64,000 bases of DNA. Source: Numida meleagris (lineage: Eukaryota; Chordata; Aves; Galliformes; Numididae). The stretch lies in the NCBI RefSeq assembly GCF_002078875.1, contig NC_034410.1, positions 81,218,528 to 81,282,527 on the forward strand. The letters run 5' to 3'. Position numbers and translations under genes: made by a program. The notes beneath the pieces are model-generated. The model saw only the letters and a program-made list of their open reading frames with translations, searched no databases and was not told the origin of the DNA. This document shows, in pieces, positions 28,450 through 36,599 of this stretch. Every line of letters starts with the position of its first letter. Position 1 is the first letter of the stretch.

Positions 28450-28852
28450 AGCAGTATGCTCTTGTGGCCAAGCAGGCCAACAATATCCTGAGGTGCATTA
28501 AAAAGAGGTCAGCAGGACAAGGGAGGTGATGCTCCCCCTCTATTCTGCCCTGGTGAGGCCACCTCTGGAGTACTAACTCCTACGTCCAGACCTGGGATAA
28601 TTTAGCCCGGAGAAGACTGAAAGAGAATCTTATCAGTGCTTATAAATATCTGAAGGACAGGTGTCACGTGGATGAAGCCAGGCTCTTTTCATTGGTGCCC
28701 AGGAACATAACAAGGGGCAATGGGCACAAACTGGAACCCAGGAAATTCTGTACAAACATGAGGAAAAAATTCTTTACTTTGAGGGTGACAGAGCACTGGA
28801 ACAGGCTGCCCAGAGAGGCTGTGGGGCTGTATATCCTTCTCTGGATATACTC
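28450..28852 (+). mobile_element. CR1 LINE, part upstream of the provirus
   Basis: Sense-strand CR1 3' region: caatatcctgaggtgcatta near 28489, ggtgaggccacctctggagt near 28552, then ggtgcccaggaacataacaa near 28694 and aacaggctgcccagagaggc just before the break. The element is interrupted at 28852 by the provirus and resumes at 32890. No coding capacity remains. Confidence 0.9.
28847..28852. repeat. Left target-site duplication of provirus (ATACTC)
   Basis: The six bases ATACTC abut the 3' LTR. The right copy at 32890-32895 is ACACTC. Six bases is the usual length for alpharetroviral integrase. The single T/C difference is a mutation after insertion or a sign of exchange. Confidence 0.75.
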
Positions 28853-29065
28853 TGTTGTCTACGACAACGTAATAAGGTTAAGGCTTCCCTTCCGTCCGCA
28901 CCTCAGCGTGCGGGGCATACGGGACGCACACACAGTGTATAACGCCGAATGCCAATTTAATGCTGCGCAACAAGGCTATTTTTCCCCTTACACGCGACCG
29001 CCCTGGATACCCGTGACCCTAGACCCCTCCCCGGGTGCACGCAGGCACTGCCCATTTTCCCCGCA
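28853..29065 (-). repeat. 3' LTR of provirus
   Basis: 213 bp, beginning TGCGGGG and ending GACAACA on the minus strand, identical to the 5' copy at 32677-32889. It is unusually short for an alpharetroviral LTR. The outer end carries a perfect hairpin (GTTGTC-TAC-GACAAC, 28854-28868). A candidate TATA or polyadenylation element is ATTAAA near 28955 (minus strand). No AATAAA is present. Confidence 0.93.
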
Positions 29066-29080
29066 ACTCCCCTCTCTTTA
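29066..29080 (-). promoter_or_regulatory. Polypurine tract
   Basis: On the minus strand TAAAGAGAGGGGAGT directly abuts the TG that opens the 3' LTR. In retroviruses this purine run resists RNase H and primes plus-strand DNA synthesis. Its exact abutment fixes the LTR boundary. Confidence 0.85.
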
Positions 29081-29377
29081 ACAGCCCCTTTAATACGTTC
29101 CCCTTTTGTTCCCAGTTTCCCCAGCTATCCCTACAAGGCCTAAGCACGTCCTACATATATATATACTAGGCAGGGGAGGTCCTGTCGCGTCACATCCCGC
29201 ACGCTCGGTTACCGCCTACTACATTTTTCTCCACCCATGCCTGGAAAAGCCTTGCCCATTACAGCGCGATCGCAAAACCCCCTATAACCTATCTCCCAAC
29301 TAACTTATCTACTGCTTAAGCTCTAACGTTTGCACATTATACAAGTGTGTACTTCATCATTAACTACTTAGGACTTA
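29081..29377 (-). other. Proviral 3' untranslated region
   Basis: About 300 bp lie between the env stop codon and the polypurine tract. No accessory gene or second open frame could be supported on the proviral strand. A short TA repeat (atatatatata) lies near 29156. Confidence 0.6.
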
Positions 29378-30643
29378 TCATAAGCGTTCACGTAGCCTAT
29401 GGTATTCCATGCGCCGATCAAAGGCTTGCTCCATCATTCTTTGTAAGCACTGCTGCAAACATCCCATCAAGCATGGTAAGCAAAATGCAATGCAGATAAA
29501 CACTAAAAGCACTATACCAACTACTTTAAGTATCTGGGTGACCCATGGCCCAAGTCCGCCAAACAGGTTCTTCAGCCAATCGCCGAACGGATCATGGTCA
29601 ACCGTTATCTTCTGCGTATGTTCTCTCATCCACATCAGCTTCTGGTGAATAGACTCGCTGTGATCAGATAGATTGAAACAACACATGCCTTCCACATCCT
29701 GACATCCATGGCCTTGAGCCAATAGGAGGAAGTCTATGGCGGCCCTGTTCTGCAACACCGCGTGTTTGACGTTGTCCACATCCATAAGTAGCTCACTCAA
29801 TACCTCTGTAGTGGCGTTTGCCTGCTTGACTGACCAACAGGCCAATCGCTCGATTTCCCGCAAGGCATGTGCTGCAGCGACACCAGGCGCTAGGGCTGAA
29901 GCAAAAATGCGAGCCGTGACACTCCATAACTTAACATCATCACTGCAATCCTCTTGGAGCGTATGCACACTACGCTGGTTTCTGCTGTGAGTAAGGTTCC
30001 TCGACAGTTGCATCCAAGCTCGGTGGCTTAGAGCCAGCATTGTCAGTTTGCCCAAGTAGCAGGGCCCTCCTACTGGGTTCCTAGGGATACCTTGCCATGC
30101 ACGGTCACCACAGATCAGGAATATACCCGGGGGTAACATTTTTGCAGTGTCATTATTCCAAAATAAGTCATCTCCCCCCATCCTTATACCATATTGTGGC
30201 CACCTATTGGTGCAACCCCCATACCTGGCACTATGATTTCTCCCAGCGAACGAGATGTTCCGAACCTGCTCATGCCACATTCCACCCTCGCTCTCACATT
30301 GCCTTTTCCTTTTGCTCCAACAGCCCGTCCCTGAGAATTCCTTCGTCGAATTACTTCTGCAACTCCAGTGTGTTCTATTTGCCGTGTACCCACAGTAGGG
30401 CCCATGCCAGGAGAAGGCACCTGTGTTGCTAGGGTTAACAAGAGTGAAAGGTTTTGACCTGTCAGACTGTGTGTCCCAATAAGGGCTAGCCGCAGTCAAT
30501 AGATTTCTCCTCACCGACGGATTTGACAGCTGCCCTTCTATTCCGAAACCCGCAAATCCAATGCACCCATAGCTCTTCCAGTAACTTCTCTCAATAGAGT
30601 CCGAATTGTCTCCCCATGTCACTTTCGTCACATTGGGGACCAT
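29378..30643 (-). CDS. env: Env polyprotein, N-terminally truncated (SU part + complete TM)
   Basis: A 421-residue uninterrupted frame encodes a retroviral envelope. Residues 1-224 are the C-terminal part of SU, with at least six N-glycosylation sequons (for example residues 4, 89, 98, 136, 164, 216) and many cysteines. A furin-type R-X-X-R lies at 221-224. TM follows: an internal fusion-peptide region between Cys233 and Cys269, a heptad helix, the CX6CC motif at 314-322, a membrane span about 366-392 and a short tail ending at a Leu. This layout is that of avian alpharetrovirus TM. The usual leader and the N-terminal receptor-binding half of SU are absent. The first ATG lies at the junction with the protease stub and is preceded in frame by a stop seven codons upstream (about 30664), so surface delivery is doubtful. 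The ATG overlaps the DSGAD coding sequence in another frame. Confidence 0.88.
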   Translation of the reverse strand: MVPNVTKVTWGDNSDSIERSYWKSYGCIGFAGFGIEGQLSNPSVRRNLLTAASPYWDTQSDRSKPFTLVNPSNTGAFSWHGPYCGYTANRTHWSCRSNSTKEFSGTGCWSKRKRQCESEGGMWHEQVRNISFAGRNHSARYGGCTNRWPQYGIRMGGDDLFWNNDTAKMLPPGIFLICGDRAWQGIPRNPVGGPCYLGKLTMLALSHRAWMQLSRNLTHSRNQRSVHTLQEDCSDDVKLWSVTARIFASALAPGVAAAHALREIERLACWSVKQANATTEVLSELLMDVDNVKHAVLQNRAAIDFLLLAQGHGCQDVEGMCCFNLSDHSESIHQKLMWMREHTQKITVDHDPFGDWLKNLFGGLGPWVTQILKVVGIVLLVFICIAFCLPCLMGCLQQCLQRMMEQAFDRRMEYHRLRERL

Positions 30644-30836
30644 CTGCTCCGGAATCGATTAGAAAGGAAATGGTTTTCTGGTTTGGAGTTGGCTGTGTCA
30701 GGCCTTGAATCAAGATTTGTGCTTTAAGTATGGGTCTATTTCCTAAATCGAAACTAACTTGAACCAATGGTACATCAGCCTGGCCAGCAGACTGTCCCTC
30801 TTCCTTATCCCCGGCTCTGCAAGCAGTTGCGAGCAA
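30591..30836 (-). pseudogene. pro: Protease stub (pro), cut after DSGAD active site
   Basis: This frame overlaps the end of gag and encodes a Gln/Gly-rich linker, a beta-strand region and then FLIDSGAD, the aspartic-protease active-site signature. From there it runs out of homology and stops about 17 codons later, because the sequence has become env read in another frame. The flap and C-terminal half of a retropepsin (normally about 100-125 residues) are missing, so no active protease is expected. It lies in the +1 frame relative to gag, not the -1 frame typical of gag-pro slippage. No X-XXY-YYZ slippery heptamer is evident before the gag stop. Confidence 0.75.
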
Positions 30837-32571
30837 GATGCCTTCCCTTACCGCAACGGAAGCAGACGTCTGGTGCGGTTTGGACTGCCATCGCTTGCAA
30901 AGCTGTTGTTATTCCAGCAACCTGCTCAGATAAAACCGCAGCCAACGGCTGCACCTCTTGAGCTCGACCGAAAGCACAGCCACGCGCTATGAGTTCCCCT
31001 GCTGTGGTTGTGGCCGGAAGGGCTGCAAGAGCAGCCTTGTACTCTGGAGCTGCGCTCGAACGTAAACATTCTCGCAGCACTATTTCCTGTGTTTCCGGGG
31101 GCAGGTTGCTGCTCGAGATAGCTGTCTGTACTTGGTCTGCAAAGGAGCCGAAATGCTCCCCAGGTTTTTGTCTAATATGGAGATAACTTGGCGACCCACT
31201 TGTAAGCGTATGCATCCGCTCAAGCGCTCGCCTGCCCAAATCCGCCGCTGTGACAAGAACAGCGGCTGGCAAAATCAGTTGTTCCTGAGGGGTACTCCAA
31301 TTACCCTTTCCTGCGATTGCATCCGCTGGGATGTTGTGTAGCGGATGAGCTGGGTCTGCCTGCGCACGAGCCCGCAAGCTGTCCACCTCCTCCTGGATGT
31401 ATGCCTCGAAAATTGGTACCTGCGCCGGGGTGAGGCACGCCCGTGCACACTGTCGCCAATCGAAAATCAGCGGGCCACTAAGACTAATAGCGTCCAACAG
31501 GACCTGCGCCTGCGACCCAGTAAGACCTCCCTCTTGGACCGCTTTTCTCAACTGCATTAGCATTTTGTAATCTACAGGCTGCCATTGGGGACCCTGCGGT
31601 CCGCCAACAAAAACAGGGTAGCAAGAGCGCAGCATGGGTTCAAGCTCGCATCCGGAGAGCATGCACTCCTGTGCACGAATAATCCAGCGCTCCCCGGCCC
31701 TACGAACCTGGTCCCGCGCTCGCCCCCGCCGTCTCCTTTCTCCCTCAGACGGCAGGTCTATGCAAAGACGACCCTCCTCCTCCCCTGAGGAACTGGTCTC
31801 ATCATCCGCCCCACGCCCTTGGGACCCCTCTACCCTATTTTTGGAGCTAGTAACCCCCCTCGAGGTCGAGGGGAGAGGCTGCTCCACAGGGCTAGGTCTC
31901 GGCATCCTTCCCTCACCTACGCCCGGCACAGCTGCATCACAGGGAGCTGCACCGTAGGGCGGAGGTGCCACCGTAAAAGCGGGCGTCCCTGCCTGGACCG
32001 GCCAGGGGGCTGAAGGAATGAGAGCCCTTGGGAAACATGTCAGTGTTCCCTTCGGGTTCATAGACCAAAACTGTCCATCGTCCGAGGTCTGAACCCCTGG
32101 GGTCGCCTGCCCTTGCCTTGGAGCCCCTAAAGGGGCTAAAAGCGGAGCTTCCGTCCCCGTCTCTTCCCCTGACTGGCCCGTCTTGTATTCCTCTCCCTCC
32201 GACCGTTCCTTTCCCTGCTCTCCATCGGCCTTGGCTGTCTCAGTGTCATCAGGCGTCCCCGATAACACTTGACGTGCCGTGGCATCAAGATGCCGCTCGT
32301 CTTTCACTTTCTGTATCACACTTCTCACCGTCCCCAGCACAGGGATAAGTCCCAGTGCCTCCTTATTTCCCGCACTTGCCCCTTCCCATAACTCCTGACC
32401 CGTCTTCTCCAAAGCCACTTTCTGTAAACAATCTGTCGGGGACTCCGCACACTGCTTGCGCAGCATCCACTGAAGGAGTGCGAGGCATTCCTTCTTATGT
32501 AGTGTTATCCCTACTTCCTTGGCCAAGGATTTCCGCCTACTCACCACTTCCTGCACGCCGAGCCCCATCAC
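30805..32571 (-). CDS. gag: Gag polyprotein, full-length open frame
   Basis: 588 residues without interruption. The frame opens with two consecutive ATGs; the second gives Met-Gly, which would allow N-myristoylation. Residues 1-110 are a basic/helical matrix-like region. An acidic, low-complexity segment follows (about 108-145). Two late-domain motifs that recruit budding machinery are present, PSAP at 186-189 and PPPY at 203-206. Capsid begins near 318 and contains a major homology region at about 466-485 (QKPGEHFGSFADQ). Nucleocapsid carries one CCHC zinc knuckle, C570-C573-H578-C583, five residues before the stop. A single knuckle and the capsid style differ from classical ALV Gag, which has two. 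The protein could in principle assemble particles but would not be matured without a protease from elsewhere. Confidence 0.92.
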   Translation of the reverse strand: MMGLGVQEVVSRRKSLAKEVGITLHKKECLALLQWMLRKQCAESPTDCLQKVALEKTGQELWEGASAGNKEALGLIPVLGTVRSVIQKVKDERHLDATARQVLSGTPDDTETAKADGEQGKERSEGEEYKTGQSGEETGTEAPLLAPLGAPRQGQATPGVQTSDDGQFWSMNPKGTLTCFPRALIPSAPWPVQAGTPAFTVAPPPYGAAPCDAAVPGVGEGRMPRPSPVEQPLPSTSRGVTSSKNRVEGSQGRGADDETSSSGEEEGRLCIDLPSEGERRRRGRARDQVRRAGERWIIRAQECMLSGCELEPMLRSCYPVFVGGPQGPQWQPVDYKMLMQLRKAVQEGGLTGSQAQVLLDAISLSGPLIFDWRQCARACLTPAQVPIFEAYIQEEVDSLRARAQADPAHPLHNIPADAIAGKGNWSTPQEQLILPAAVLVTAADLGRRALERMHTLTSGSPSYLHIRQKPGEHFGSFADQVQTAISSSNLPPETQEIVLRECLRSSAAPEYKAALAALPATTTAGELIARGCAFGRAQEVQPLAAVLSEQVAGITTALQAMAVQTAPDVCFRCGKGRHLARNCLQSRG

Positions 32572-32584
32572 AGCTCCAGCTTCT

Positions 32585-32653
32585 CGGCGCCTAGCTCGCG
32601 CCCGGCGTCTAACTCGCGCCCAAAATCGGCCGTCCGGCGCCTAGCTCGCGCCC
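32585..32653 (-). repeat. Triplicated 19-mer in proviral leader
   Basis: The plus-strand unit CGGCGCCTAGCTCGCGCCC occurs at 32585-32603, 32603-32621 (two mismatches) and 32635-32653. Units two and three are each followed by AAAATC. The repeats fill most of the approximately 85-nt leader between primer site and gag, where packaging signals would be expected. Confidence 0.88.
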
Positions 32654-32656
32654 AAA

Positions 32657-32674
32657 ATCACGTCGGGGTCACCA
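32657..32674 (-). promoter_or_regulatory. Primer binding site, tRNA-Trp
   Basis: The minus strand reads TGGTGACCCCGACGTGAT, an 18-nt exact complement of the tRNA-Trp 3' end, starting two bases inside the 5' LTR edge. tRNA-Trp priming is the hallmark of avian alpharetroviruses. Confidence 0.93.
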
Positions 32675-32676
32675 GA

Positions 32677-32889
32677 TGTTGTCTACGACAACGTAATAAG
32701 GTTAAGGCTTCCCTTCCGTCCGCACCTCAGCGTGCGGGGCATACGGGACGCACACACAGTGTATAACGCCGAATGCCAATTTAATGCTGCGCAACAAGGC
32801 TATTTTTCCCCTTACACGCGACCGCCCTGGATACCCGTGACCCTAGACCCCTCCCCGGGTGCACGCAGGCACTGCCCATTTTCCCCGCA
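32677..32889 (-). repeat. 5' LTR of provirus
   Basis: 213 bp, base-for-base identical to the 3' LTR. Proviral transcription should start within it and run to lower coordinates. No strong canonical TATA was seen; ATTAAA near 32779 and GGAAAAATAG are the best A/T elements. Confidence 0.93.
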
Positions 32890-33012
32890 ACACTCAAAAT
32901 CTGCCTGGATGTTTTTCTGTGTTACCTACTATAGGAACCTGTTTTATCAGGGGATTGGACTAGATGATATCCAGAGGTCCCTTCCAACCCCTACAATTCT
33001 GTGATTCTGTGG
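32890..33012 (+). mobile_element. CR1 LINE, part downstream of the provirus
   Basis: After the right target duplication ACACTC (32890-32895), CR1 resumes: ctcaaaatctgcctggatg, ttggactagatgatatccag, gtcccttccaacccctacaa and the diagnostic end attctgtgattctgtgg. Joined to 28450-28852 it makes one CR1 3' fragment of about 520 bp. Confidence 0.92.
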
Positions 33013-35228
33013 AAACTAGCTATTTAGGACAGAATACTTCCTCTGAGAAACAATCAGGTAAGGATCTTCACGCTTCCGACATAATATCTTGCAGGGGAAA
33101 AGGGGTTAAAGGGGAAGGAAATGGGAAAAAAAAAAAAAAAAAAAAGAAACGGGAGGAAAGGAGAAAAAAAGAACGTAATTGTTTCAAATTTTAATATTTA
33201 TGCTGCACACACTCTTTATCACCAGACAAGTCTTTTCTCATTACAACTATTTGTGCTCTCACTCAATGTTATGCTAAACTATGTTTCAGATCTTTAAGTA
33301 AAATCTTCACTGAATTCCAGAGCTAACCTGCAAAGAATTTTAAACATCTAGATCCTATCTAGGATTTTAATGTCCAGTTATTTGTGTGGCATCAGGATTT
33401 AAACACTTTTAGGGATCTAGATCGTAGTCTCTCCATGTCCCCACTATTTGCCAATTACAGTTTAAAAATGCTGCCCACAATGACAGTGGAGACAAAAGAA
33501 TAGTCAGGCATGTGCATGATACTTTCTTTGATGAAGCCTTTTTTTAATCCAGATTGCCACAAGTAAGCAAAAAAAATTCCATGGGAAATCTGCCTGTCTA
33601 CAGCAGTCTCTAGGGAACACAAAGTCTCTAATGACAGGTAACATTTGTACCTTCCTGTCGGAACTACACTTCAGTATGATTCTAATTACATCTTTGTCAG
33701 TATACTTACAGCTGTTGACAAACATAATGAATGTATGGCTCGTTGTCTTAGGAAACACACTGGAAACTGAGCAAACAATAGAACAAAAAATTATGACTAA
33801 AGCATGATGAATTTTCAAGCACAAAATAATCCATATGCACTACAAAGCAGTACAGATTAAGAGGTTTGTTCTGTATGCACACTCTTATTAAAAAGTACAT
33901 TTGAAAGTTGCTTTAAAATACACAATATCTTCAAAACAAAAAGCTAAAAGGTAGTACCAATTTGTCAGACTGACAAAAGCAATTTCATCAAAGCCTTCCA
34001 GGATCCAAGCACTATGACAGCCACAGATCTAATATAACACTAACTTCACTTTTTTTTGTACTAAGAGAAAGGAAATGATCGATCACAACCTGCAATTTTT
34101 GACAAGTATGTGGACACCTCAATTACACCCTTCAAAAACAAACAAACAAAAAAAAGTAGGGAGGGTGCTAGGGAAACTTTTAAAATTTTATTCCATTTGT
34201 TATTGGAAGGTTTCATCACTAGCACTGACTTGCTATCACCATTTTCCATCCAGTCTGCTTCTGAATTGCTTATCCTTCAGTTATTTCTTATTCTTGAGTC
34301 AACTTTTGTATCAAACTTCCTGTCCTGTTCCTAAGAAGCCACTCTGAGGCTCACAATACATTAAATTTTGACTGGTTATACAATAAGTTTCAACATGTCT
34401 CTTGAAGTTAATCAGACCTACAATCCACAGTTCCTGCAGCTATACTGAAAGAAACACATTTCCTTTACATTTTTCTATCCTGTGGCTGGGACAGTGAGGA
34501 TCATGCAGTAAACATTAGACCATGTCAAAGTGACAAGGCCTGTATTGACATTTTAGCACCAGAATACACTGTTTGAAGAGCTCTGTCTCAAACAGACAGT
34601 AGAAAAGACAGTCTGGATAGTGTCACATAGTGCATTTTAAAAAAACTAACTAACAAAACAAAGCAACCAAGCAACAGATATCAGAGACGACCATTTTCCT
34701 TTGAAGCCAAGAATCAGATTTTGAAACTGGTGAGAGCATTCATATAGACTGGTTCAGAGAAATAAAGCTTTTTCTTGATTTAAGTACGTAGTGAAAAGAT
34801 TTACTGTTAATGTTTTAAGTTTATTCAAATGTAAAATACTTCTTTCAATTTTTCTATATAATCCTCAAAACAAAAACAGTAGAAAACATAATTTTAATTA
34901 TATCTGTGCTGGGACTTTAGGTTAACTCAGCCACTAACCAAAAAACACAGGCTATATTTTGACTTGCTACCTTCTTTACTATGAGCTGATAAACTGGAAG
35001 GCATGATGGATTGAAACAGCTACAAGACAATCAAGAGGAGCAGAAAAAATTGCAGAAAACAAACATTCATATAGGAACAGTGCACAGATAATCTTTGGTT
35101 GCATCCTAGCTCTATTTCTGTAATAATCCTCTAGTATCACTCGTATCCACTCTAAGAATTAAGTAAAGCTAGACACAGGTTAGCTTTTCAGAAAAGCTGA
35201 ATTTTCATCTTTGCAACATATTCGCAGT
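33013..35228. other. AT-rich DNA with a purine tract, no gene
   Basis: No gene was recognised. It begins with a strand-asymmetric purine run (about 33093-33172) and otherwise holds short chance frames. Confidence 0.5.
33093..33172. repeat. Purine-rich tract with A20 run
   Basis: About 80 bp almost wholly A and G on the plus strand, with GGGG blocks followed by A20 at 33126-33145 and more GA-rich sequence. It is a simple low-complexity tract with the composition needed for triplex or slippage behaviour. Confidence 0.8.
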
Positions 35229-35350
35229 ATTGGACAGAGAGACCATGAAACAACAGAGTTCTCAGTTGTTGGTGAAGTCAGGAGGAGTGGGTCAACAAAA
35301 CTGCTACCTTGGACTTCAGGAGGGTGGACTTTGTACTATTCATGACACTA

Positions 35351-35855
35351 CGTCAATGGTTTACGGGCGTTCAGCCCAGTTACGTGATGAATGGGACAGG
35401 GGACCCATGGGCCCACGCCCTGGGAAAAGGGAAAAGGGTAAGGAGATGGCCCTGAGAGCAAAGAACAGCAGCAACAATCTGAGGAGAAACAAACTAATTT
35501 ACTAAATAAAATATCAGAATGCAAAACAATACACTATAATACAATATAATTACAATTTAAGCTGATAAATACAATACAGAGAGAGAGAATATCCCAAAAT
35601 CAAAGTAGGCCTTACTTTACTGCCGACAAAAAGACGGCTGGAGAGTGAGGTGCTGCCAAGATGAGAGATGGGTGGAAAAAGGATGAGGTCTCATGATCTG
35701 CAAGTTTTTATCTTTTCCCTCTGGCCGGAAATGGTAATAGAGGAGCAAAGTACCGTGGGGAGTGTAGTAGTCCTTCTCTTCTGAGAACCAGGTACATTCA
35801 CTACGTGATGTTATGATGTGGAATACCAATAACCAAAAATCACAAAACCATGACA
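35351..35855 (-). mobile_element. Solo LTR, family A copy 2, inside CR1
   Basis: 505 bp, in reverse orientation to copy 1, ending ccatgaca on the plus strand. Its first base is C instead of T (cgtcaatgg). Flanking 5-mers are CACTA (35346-35350) and CAGTA (35856-35860), a duplication with one mismatch. Like copy 1 it lacks the 15-bp TATAAAA-bearing segment. No internal viral sequence remains. Confidence 0.88.
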
Positions 35856-36599
35856 CAGTAGTAGGGAGGGTCCCTCAGGATTCAGTTCTGAATGGTAAAG
35901 GGGTCCAGAAAAGCTAGATGCTCCTCAAGAAGGAAGTCTTAAAGGTGCAGGATCAGGCTGTTCCCCAGTGCTGCAAGATGAGCCAGTGGGGAAGAAGACC
36001 AGAGTGGATAAACAGGGAACTTTTCCTGAGGCTCCAGGAGAAAAAAAGAGTCTACCTCCTCTGGAAGAAGGGATAGGAAACTCAGGGAGAGTACAAAGAA
36101 GTTGTTAGAATATGCAGGGAGAAAATTAGAAAGACAAAAGCCAAGGTGGTACTCAACCTGGCCACAGGGGTAAAAGAGAACAAAAAACTCTTTTACAAAT
36201 CTATTAACAGTGAGAGAAGGGCTAAGGAGAATCTCCATCTTTCCTGGATGTGGCAGGGAATGTGACCACTGAGGATAAGGAAAAGGCTGATGTTCTCAAT
36301 GCCTTCTTTACATCTGTCTATAAAGTCATGCCAGTTATTCTCAGAATACTCTACCCCCTGACCTGGAAGTCTTAGATGGAAAGCAGAATAAACGCCCCAT
36401 GATTCAGGTGGAAACAGTTAGAAACCTACTACTCCACATGGACTGCCACAAATCCCTGTGGCCGAATGGGATCCACTCAAGTGTGCTGAGGGAGCTGGCA
36501 GAGATGATTGTCAAGCTGCTTTCCAACATCTGTCAGTGTTCCTGGTCAACTGGAGAGGCTTGCCAATGTGACACCCATCTACAAGAAGGGTTATAAAGA

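Larger units (their letters stand above)
28853..32889 (-). mobile_element. Endogenous alpharetrovirus-like provirus lacking pol
   Basis: A 4037-bp provirus on the minus strand has, in its own order, a 213-bp 5' LTR, tRNA-Trp primer binding site, short leader with triplicated 19-mer, gag, a protease stub, env, polypurine tract and a 213-bp 3' LTR. The LTRs are identical base for base. Pol (most of protease, reverse transcriptase, RNase H, integrase) is absent. GC content is clearly higher than in the flanks. It sits inside a CR1 with a 6-bp target duplication. The TM subunit and the primer type place it with the avian alpharetrovirus/EAV group. ART-CH is a described gag-env element of similar layout, but I cannot confirm identity. 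It cannot replicate without helper enzymes. Confidence 0.92.

Noticed and set aside
28668..29303. Plus-strand frames running from CR1 across the LTR and into the 3' untranslated region
   Set aside because: They cross an insertion boundary and an LTR. The same peptide recurs at 32732 because the LTR is repeated.
29409..30441. Several open frames overlapping env on the plus strand and in other minus-strand frames
   Set aside because: They are shadows of the env frame in GC-richer DNA, with no motif or start context of their own.
30759..32594. Multiple plus-strand open frames opposite gag
   Set aside because: They are antisense shadows of a GC-rich coding region. Pro/Ser/Arg-rich composition is typical of such shadows.
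32657..32674. 18-nt match to tRNA-Trp as a tRNA gene
   Set aside because: Only the 3' end matches, at the exact primer-site position; no cloverleaf is present.
33431..33824. Minus-strand frame of 106 codons (33504-33824)
   Set aside because: No motif, no splice context, and composition expected for AT-rich chance frames.
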